Below the pieces are notes generated by a model. The model saw only the letters and a program-made list of their open reading frames with translations. It did no database searches and was not told the DNA's origin. Positions 6,852-11,502 of a DNA stretch of 11,502 nt are shown here, piece by piece. Both the position numbers and the translations under genes were made by a program. The stretch lies in assembly GCA_020444985.1 (NCBI GenBank), contig JAGRHK010000021.1:1-11502 (forward strand). Reading direction: 5' to 3'. How positions within the stretch are numbered: position 1 is the stretch's first letter; each line of letters begins with the position of its first letter. The DNA comes from Candidatus Competibacteraceae bacterium. Lineage in GTDB: Bacteria > Pseudomonadota > Gammaproteobacteria > Competibacterales > Competibacteraceae.

Positions 6852-7014
6852 GGTCCTTGCTCATCCTTCGGAGGAATGGGTGGGAGTGTAGCGGATCACT
6901 CCCATCGCGCAAAGTATAGCCCCGATGCATGAGTTTCTCGTATGATTTCGCACCGAATGACTAAAATCGCAAGATTTGATTGACGCATTTAATCCAGGCT
7001 TTCACGGAGGAGTC
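6852..7014. promoter_or_regulatory. Divergent promoter region between the LysM gene and def
   Basis: This 163-bp gap serves two divergent operons. On the minus strand TATACT (6918-6913) is a near-consensus -10 for the LysM-dprA transcript, which would start near 6906. On the plus strand TATGAT (6941-6946) and TAAAAT (6962-6967) are good -10 candidates for def. No convincing -35 box stands at 16-18 bp for any of them, so start sites are uncertain. The strong Shine-Dalgarno CGGAGG (7005-7010) fixes the def start at 7015. Confidence 0.5.
6881..6904. repeat. Perfect 8-bp dyad at the 5' end of the LysM transcript
   Basis: TGGGAGTG (6881-6888) and CACTCCCA (6897-6904) are exact inverted copies around an 8-base spacer. 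It sits just downstream of the minus-strand TATACT box (6918-6913), so it is either an operator at the start point or a stem-loop at the very 5' end of the LysM-dprA mRNA. There is no T-run after it, so it is not a terminator. Confidence 0.5.
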
Positions 7015-7527
7015 ATGGCGCAACTCGATATACTGCATTATCCCGACCCCCGCTTGCGCAAGCCCGCGCTGCCGGTGGAAACCATTGATGACAGCGTGCG
7101 CATCCTGGTCGCTAACATGCTGGAGACCATGTACGCTGCGCCGGGCATCGGCTTGGCTGCGACCCAGGTCAATGTCCAGAAACGGGTGGTGGTCATGGAT
7201 ATATCCGAAAATAAAGATCAGCCGCGCGTGTTCATCAATCCCACGCTTCTGGAACGCGAAGGCGAAGGCGAAATGGACGAAGGTTGTCTCTCGGTACCTG
7301 GCTTCTACGAAACCGTCCGTCGCGCTGAACGGATCCAGGTCAGCGCGCTGGATCTCAATGGCGAACCTTTCGAGCTGGAGGCGCACGGTCTGTTGGCGGT
7401 CTGCATCCAGCACGAAATTGACCATTTGGATGGGAAGCTTTTTGTGGATTACCTGTCGCTGCTCAAACGCGATCGCATCCGCAAGAAGCTGGAAAAACAG
7501 GCTCGCCTTGAAACGCGCGCTGCTTAA
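7015..7527 (+). CDS. def: Peptide deformylase
   Basis: Def removes the formyl group from the N-terminal Met of new proteins, using a metal (iron in vivo) bound by Cys and two His. All three family motifs are present in the 170-residue protein: GIGLAATQ (44-51), EGCLSVP with metal ligand Cys91, and QHEIDHLDG with His133, catalytic Glu134 and His137. Length and residue numbers are almost those of E. coli Def (168 residues). The ATG at 7015 is chosen because CGGAGG stands 4 bases before it and the protein then begins MAQLDILHYPDPRL as in the family; a TTG at 6976 would add 13 unrelated residues. It is the first gene of the plus-strand operon and ends 2 bp before fmt. Confidence 0.97.
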   Translation: MAQLDILHYPDPRLRKPALPVETIDDSVRILVANMLETMYAAPGIGLAATQVNVQKRVVVMDISENKDQPRVFINPTLLEREGEGEMDEGCLSVPGFYETVRRAERIQVSALDLNGEPFELEAHGLLAVCIQHEIDHLDGKLFVDYLSLLKRDRIRKKLEKQARLETRAA

Positions 7528-7529
7528 GC

Positions 7530-8474
7530 ATGAATGCGCCGCGCCTGATTTTCGCGGGAACGCCCGAATTCGCCGTCCCTTCCCTGCAAATTCTGCTGGA
7601 TAACGGTTGTTCGCTGGCGGCGGTCTATACCCAGCCCGATCGACCGGCAGGTCGAGGTCGCCCGCTGCGCGCCAGCCCGATCAAGATCCGCGCCCAAGCG
7701 CTTGAGATCCCGGTTTACCAACCCCTCACCCTGCGCGACCCGGCGGTGCAGGCTGAAATGGCCACTCTGCAACCCGACTTGCTGGTCGTCGTCGCCTATG
7801 GACTGATTCTGCCCCCCGAAGTGCTGGCCATGCCCAAGTTGGGCTGTATTAATGTCCATGCCTCACTATTGCCGCGCTGGCGTGGCGCGGCCCCCATCCA
7901 TTGGGCCTTGCTCAGCGGCGATCCTGAAACCGGCGTCAGCATCATGCGCATGGAGGCTGGTCTGGACACCGGACCGGTATTTACCCAGGCCGCCTGTCCG
8001 ACTCCGCGCGGCATCACCGGCGGCGAGCTGCATGATGGACTGGCGATGCTGGGCGCGCGGCTCTTGCAAGCGACGCTGCCGGAGATCGTCGCAGGCCGTC
8101 TCGCGCCACAGCCCCAGAATGATGCGCTGGCAAATTATGCCCCGAAGCTGAATAAAGCCGATCTGGAACTGGACTGGAGCCGGTCAGCGCTGGAGCTTGA
8201 GCGACAGGTGCTGGCGTTTAATCCCTGGCCGGTCGCTCATACCCGTCTGCAGGATTCCATGCTGCGCATCTGGCGCGCAACGGCTGATGAAGAAGAACCG
8301 GCGACTGCGCCGCCGGGTACAGTATTGCGCGAAGAACCTTCCGGGATTGTTGTCGCTACCGGTTCCGGCGTTTTGCGGCTGACTGAGGTGCAATTGCCTG
8401 GCGGCAAGCCGTTACCGGTCGATGCGTTCCTGAACGCCCGTCGCCTGACTGGCCAGCGGCTGGGCGCGGCATGA
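7530..8474 (+). CDS. fmt: Methionyl-tRNA formyltransferase
   Basis: Fmt formylates Met-tRNA(fMet) with 10-formyltetrahydrofolate, making the initiator tRNA. The 314-residue protein (E. coli 315) has the N-terminal formyltransferase domain with GTPEFAVPSL (10-19), the folate/catalytic segment NVHASLLPRWRGAAPI (Asn108, His110) and the catalytic Asp146 in GLDTG, then the C-terminal tRNA-binding OB-fold domain from about residue 205 (FNPWPVAHT and PGGKPLPVDAFLNARR). The start follows the def stop by 2 bases, and the stop overlaps the rsmB start as ATGA, so translation of the three genes is probably coupled. Def and Fmt act at opposite ends of the same formylation cycle, which explains the pairing. 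Confidence 0.98.
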   Translation: MNAPRLIFAGTPEFAVPSLQILLDNGCSLAAVYTQPDRPAGRGRPLRASPIKIRAQALEIPVYQPLTLRDPAVQAEMATLQPDLLVVVAYGLILPPEVLAMPKLGCINVHASLLPRWRGAAPIHWALLSGDPETGVSIMRMEAGLDTGPVFTQAACPTPRGITGGELHDGLAMLGARLLQATLPEIVAGRLAPQPQNDALANYAPKLNKADLELDWSRSALELERQVLAFNPWPVAHTRLQDSMLRIWRATADEEEPATAPPGTVLREEPSGIVVATGSGVLRLTEVQLPGGKPLPVDAFLNARRLTGQRLGAA

Positions 8475-9802
8475 ACGTCCGCGCGCTGGCAGCTCGCGCG
8501 CTGGGCCAGGTTCTGGGTGAAGGACGCTCGCTGGCGACAGCGCTGCCCCCGGTTTCAGCGCGCGCTGAACAAGGGGATCGTGGTCTGCTGCACGAATTGT
8601 GTCATGGCGTCTGTCGCTGGCATCCCCAGTTGCAAACGCTGTTGCAACGGCTGTTAGCGCGACCGCTGGCTCCGCGCGAACATGCCATCCGGGCCTTGTT
8701 GCTGGTGGGTCTTTATCAATTGTGGCATTTACGCATCCCCGACCATGCCGCTGTCGCGGAAACCGTGAACGCGGCTCGACAGATGGGAAAGCCGTGGGCC
8801 GTCGGCTTGACCAACGCGGTCTTGCGCGCGGCTTTGCGTCGCCGCCAGGAATTAACTGCGGCGCTGGACCAGGATCCGGAAGCGAGCGTGGCTCATCCTC
8901 GCTGGCTGTTGCAACGCTTGCAACAGGACTGGCCGGACGACTGGCCCGCGATCCTCGCGGCCAATAATGCTCGTCCACCGTTCACCTTGCGCATCAACAT
9001 GCGCCACTTTGACCGGGATGCCTGCCAATCGCAATTGGCGATGTTGGGATACGCGACGGAACCCTCAGCCTATGCAGCAACTGCGCTGACCTTGAACGCG
9101 GCAGCCGAACCGACCGCGCTGCCCGGTTTCGCCGAAGGCTGGATTTCGGTGCAAGACGCTGCTGCCCAATTGGCCGCGCCCTTGCTGGATGTTCAGCCCG
9201 GTTTGCGCGTACTGGATGCCTGCGCTGCTCCGGGCGGCAAGACGAGCCATTTGCTGGAATGCACCCCACATCTGGATCTAACGGCGCTGGATCAGGATGC
9301 CGCCCGCCTGAAGCGCATTGCAGAAAACCTCCACCGATTGCAATTCCAGGCGCACCTGATCGCAGGGGACGCCCGGCGACCTGCAGACTGGTGGGATGGC
9401 GCTCCCTACGACCGCATTCTGCTGGATGCGCCCTGTTCGGCAACTGGAGTGATTCGCCGCCATCCTGACATCAAGCTGCTGCGCCGAGACAGCGACATCG
9501 CGACACTGGCCGATCAACAACAGGCCATGCTCGCCAGCCTGTGGCCTCTGCTGCGTCCGGGAGGCCGCCTGTTGTATGCGACCTGTTCGGTATTGCGGCA
9601 AGAGAATGAACAGGTCCTGGCAACTTTTCTCGCCCGGCAACCGGATGCCAAAGAACAACTGATCGTCGCGCCCTGGGGGCGCGGCCTGGCGCATGGCCGA
9701 CAAATTCTCCCCGGTGAAGGAAACATGGACGGTTTCTATTACGCTGTGCTGGTCAAACGCGACGTATCCGCCGGGGAGGTTGCATGTCGGCAGGTCTCCT
9801 GA
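8471..9802 (+). CDS. rsmB: 16S rRNA (cytosine(967)-C(5))-methyltransferase RsmB
   Basis: RsmB (Sun/Fmu) uses S-adenosylmethionine to methylate C967 of 16S rRNA. In the 443-residue protein a NusB-like RNA-binding domain occupies about 1-130 (VGLYQLWHLRIPDHAAVAETV, TNAVLRAALRR), followed by the Rossmann methyltransferase domain: SAM-binding DACAAPGGKTSHLLE (from 249), DAPCSATGVIRRHPDIK with Cys322, and YATCSVLRQENEQV with Cys372, the two cysteines used in release and catalysis in this family. The C-terminal GNMDGFYYAVLVKR segment is typical. The last dozen residues are extra and overlap the next gene by 19 bp, which supplies its Shine-Dalgarno from within rsmB. It overlaps fmt by 4 bp. Confidence 0.97.
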   Translation: MNVRALAARALGQVLGEGRSLATALPPVSARAEQGDRGLLHELCHGVCRWHPQLQTLLQRLLARPLAPREHAIRALLLVGLYQLWHLRIPDHAAVAETVNAARQMGKPWAVGLTNAVLRAALRRRQELTAALDQDPEASVAHPRWLLQRLQQDWPDDWPAILAANNARPPFTLRINMRHFDRDACQSQLAMLGYATEPSAYAATALTLNAAAEPTALPGFAEGWISVQDAAAQLAAPLLDVQPGLRVLDACAAPGGKTSHLLECTPHLDLTALDQDAARLKRIAENLHRLQFQAHLIAGDARRPADWWDGAPYDRILLDAPCSATGVIRRHPDIKLLRRDSDIATLADQQQAMLASLWPLLRPGGRLLYATCSVLRQENEQVLATFLARQPDAKEQLIVAPWGRGLAHGRQILPGEGNMDGFYYAVLVKRDVSAGEVACRQVS

Positions 9803-10362
9803 TCCGACCCTGCGCGCCTCCCCTGATCGTCTGGCTCATAGCCCTGCTGGCGTTGCTGAGTGCGTCAACAGCCTGGGCCGCCGGCTTCGAGATCATCAGC
9901 GCCTCGACCCGGCTGCACGGGAATGTCTACCGCCTGAACGCTCAGATTGAATACCGCTTCAGTCAGGCGGCGGTCGAAGCCTTGAAAAACGGGGTGCCGC
10001 TGACGATTGAACTGGAAATGCAAGTCCGCCGACAGCGCGCCTGGGTGTGGAGCGAAACGGTTTATGCGCTGTCCCAACGTTTCCGACTGGAATATCATAC
10101 CCTCAGCCGGCAATATCTGGTCACGACGCTAAACAGCGGCGAGCGGCGAGGATTCCCCAGCTTGAGCAGCGCCTTGCAGTTCATGGGGCGCATCACCGAT
10201 TTCCCATTCCTGGATAAAGGTTTGCTACTCCCAAATCAGCGCTATCAAGGCGCTCTGCGCGCCCGGCTCGACGTGGACGCATTGCCGACGCCATTACGGT
10301 TATTTGCCTATATTTCCGACGACTGGCGATTGGCAAGCGCATGGCGGGTATGGCGACTTTGA
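9784..10362 (+). CDS. DUF4390 family exported protein
   Basis: Function unknown. The 192-residue protein has a signal peptide with a long hydrophobic core (about 13-29) and an AWA|AG cleavage site near residue 32, so it is likely periplasmic. The mature part begins GFEIISASTRLHGNVYRLNAQIEYRF and ends with the family-typical PLRLFAYISDDWRLASAWRVWRL region, probably a beta-rich domain. No catalytic motif is visible. ATG 9784 is supported by GGGGAGG four bases upstream, inside the 3' end of rsmB, and the first 19 bp overlap rsmB. The family is characteristically found directly before ntrY, as here, so a role with that sensor (for example in signal sensing outside the inner membrane) is plausible but only inferred from position. 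Confidence 0.9.
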   Translation: MSAGLLIRPCAPPLIVWLIALLALLSASTAWAAGFEIISASTRLHGNVYRLNAQIEYRFSQAAVEALKNGVPLTIELEMQVRRQRAWVWSETVYALSQRFRLEYHTLSRQYLVTTLNSGERRGFPSLSSALQFMGRITDFPFLDKGLLLPNQRYQGALRARLDVDALPTPLRLFAYISDDWRLASAWRVWRL

Positions 10363-11502
10363 TTCTGCGTCGACTCGCGCGCGGCCGGGGATTGCCCGCC
10401 GTGCTGGCGTTGCTGGGCGTTTTGTTGATCATCCTGGTGCTCATGAGCGGCGCCACCACCGATTCGGCGCAGTTCCAACAGGTGTACGGCTGGCTCTTGC
10501 TGATCAGCGCCATTGGTCTTGGCTCATTGGCGGCGCTGATTTTGTATAATTTGATTGACTTGCTGCGCCGCTACGGGCGTCAAGCGCCCGGTGCCCGTCT
10601 AACCCTGCGGTTGGCGGGCATCTTCGCAGCGCTGGCGATCGGGCCGGTGGCGCTGGTCTACGGCTTCTCCTTGAATTTCCTCCAGCGCGGCATCGATAGC
10701 TGGTTCAATGTCCATGTGGACCAGGGTCTTGAAGACGCGCTGGAATTGAGCCGCACCGCCCTGGATTTGCGCATGCGCGACGTACTCAAACAAACCGCGC
10801 GCATGGCGGAAAACGTGGCCGATATCGAGGGCGAACAGGCGGCCCGGCGCCTGGACGATCTACTGGATTTCGGCGAAGCGTCCGAATTGACACTATTTGG
10901 CCGAGACGGGCGGATTATCGCGACCGCTGCCGCCGATCCATCGCTCACTCTGCCCGCGCCGCCACCCGATGCCGTGTTGTTGCAAGTCCAGCAAGGCCAT
11001 AACTATGTCGGTCTGGAACCGATTGGCGACAGCGGTTTTCATATCCGGGTGGCGGTTCGGATCGCTGTTCCCGGCGTCGAAGCTCGCTTGCTCCAGGCGC
11101 TGTTCCCGATCACCGATCGCCTCAGCCTGCTGGCGGACGCCGTGCAAGCTGCTTTCGACAGCTACAAGGAACTGATTTTTCTAAGAGCGCCGCTTAAAGC
11201 CAGCTTTACGCTGATTCTGTCACTGGCTCTTTTGCTTGCGGTGTTAGCGGCTTTCTGGGCGGCGTTCTACACGGCCCGCCGCCTGGTGCAACCCCTGCGG
11301 GAATTGGCAGAAGGCACCCAGGCAGTCGCCGCTGGTCAGTTTGACAAACAACTGGCGCAGGCCAGCAGCGACGAACTGGGCTTTCTGGTGCAATCCTTTA
11401 ACGAAATGACCCGTAACCTGGCCCAGGCGCGCGATGCGGCGCAGCACAGCCAGCAACAACTGGAAAGTCAACGCGCTTATCTGGAAACGGTGCTGGCGCG
11501 AC
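10341..11502 (+). CDS. ntrY: NtrY-like membrane sensor histidine kinase, 3' end cut by window
   Basis: This is the first 387 residues of a two-component sensor kinase; the frame stays open to the right edge, so PAS, HisKA and ATPase domains lie outside. Three hydrophobic helices stand at about 18-36, 49-72 and 90-113, then an extracytoplasmic region of about 170 residues containing the NtrY-like IDSWFNVHVDQGLEDALELS, a fourth helix at about 287-311 and a HAMP linker at about 312-364 (RRLVQPLRELAEGTQAVAAGQF, DELGFLVQSFNEMT). The final residues begin the coiled linker to a PAS domain (LESQRAYLETVLAR). ATG 10341 or 10350 could be the start; both overlap the DUF4390 gene (22 or 13 bp) and neither has a strong Shine-Dalgarno. 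NtrY usually pairs with an NtrX regulator encoded downstream and was named for nitrogen control, though in many lineages it senses redox or envelope state. No regulator can be seen here. Confidence 0.9.
   Translation, partial: MAGMATLILRRLARGRGLPAVLALLGVLLIILVLMSGATTDSAQFQQVYGWLLLISAIGLGSLAALILYNLIDLLRRYGRQAPGARLTLRLAGIFAALAIGPVALVYGFSLNFLQRGIDSWFNVHVDQGLEDALELSRTALDLRMRDVLKQTARMAENVADIEGEQAARRLDDLLDFGEASELTLFGRDGRIIATAAADPSLTLPAPPPDAVLLQVQQGHNYVGLEPIGDSGFHIRVAVRIAVPGVEARLLQALFPITDRLSLLADAVQAAFDSYKELIFLRAPLKASFTLILSLALLLAVLAAFWAAFYTARRLVQPLRELAEGTQAVAAGQFDKQLAQASSDELGFLVQSFNEMTRNLAQARDAAQHSQQQLESQRAYLETVLAR

Noticed and set aside
6976..7014. Upstream TTG start for def
   Set aside because: The 13 added residues are not part of the family, and a strong Shine-Dalgarno stands before the ATG at 7015.
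8412..8978. 188-residue minus-strand frame across the fmt-rsmB junction
   Set aside because: It is Arg/Pro/Ala-rich without motifs and antisense to two certain genes.
1..11502. Novel defence, mobile or CRISPR-type system
   Set aside because: Apart from the short gaps, all sequence is accounted for by conserved housekeeping genes in their usual order; no spaced direct repeats, transposase, integrase or tRNA-like sequence was seen.

Overview
This window is a compact stretch of bacterial chromosome (moderately high GC, almost no non-coding DNA) carrying a classical gammaproteobacterial housekeeping cluster. Every protein that can be named is a standard bacterial family. The gene order (tsaC, topA, smg, dprA and a TsaP-like LysM gene on the minus strand; def, fmt, rsmB, a DUF4390 gene and ntrY on the plus strand) is the arrangement found around the fmt/dprA locus of many Gammaproteobacteria. 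The presence of Smg, DUF4390 and NtrY suggests a non-enteric lineage, possibly near Chromatiales, Xanthomonadales or Competibacteraceae. The exact taxon cannot be fixed from the sequence alone. I see no phage, transposase, CRISPR array, tRNA or rRNA.

Layout: (1) 1-647, plus strand: 3' part of an S-methyl-5'-thioinosine phosphorylase gene cut by the window edge. It converges, with 2 bp between the stop codons, on (2) the minus-strand gene tsaC (650 to about 1288), which slightly overlaps topA (1281-3677). (3) 3678-3960 is a 283-bp spacer with the likely topA promoter region and a REP-like 22-bp imperfect palindrome just after the smg stop codon. (4) smg (3961-4434) is preceded by a good rho-independent terminator lying between dprA and smg. 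(5) dprA (4558 to about 5646/5697) and the TsaP-like LysM lipoprotein gene (5694-6851) form a tight minus-strand pair. (6) 6852-7014 is a divergent promoter region with a perfect 8-bp dyad. (7) def, fmt, rsmB, DUF4390 and ntrY run on the plus strand with 2-bp gaps or overlaps, so they are almost certainly one operon; ntrY runs off the right edge.

Functional logic: def and fmt remove and add the formyl group of initiator Met/Met-tRNA, rsmB methylates 16S rRNA C967, and tsaC starts t6A synthesis on ANN-decoding tRNAs, so the locus is mainly about translation. topA and dprA handle DNA topology and incoming single-stranded DNA. The LysM/TsaP-like protein would anchor an outer-membrane secretin (type IV pilus) to peptidoglycan; together with DprA this is suggestive of, but does not prove, natural transformation. 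NtrY is a membrane sensor kinase.

The window looks largely ordinary. The most interesting items are non-coding or concern translation starts: the REP-like palindrome, a terminator placed right against the smg start codon, a dyad at the predicted 5' end of the LysM mRNA, and two genes (dprA, tsaC) whose N-termini are poorly explained by ATG/GTG/TTG starts.
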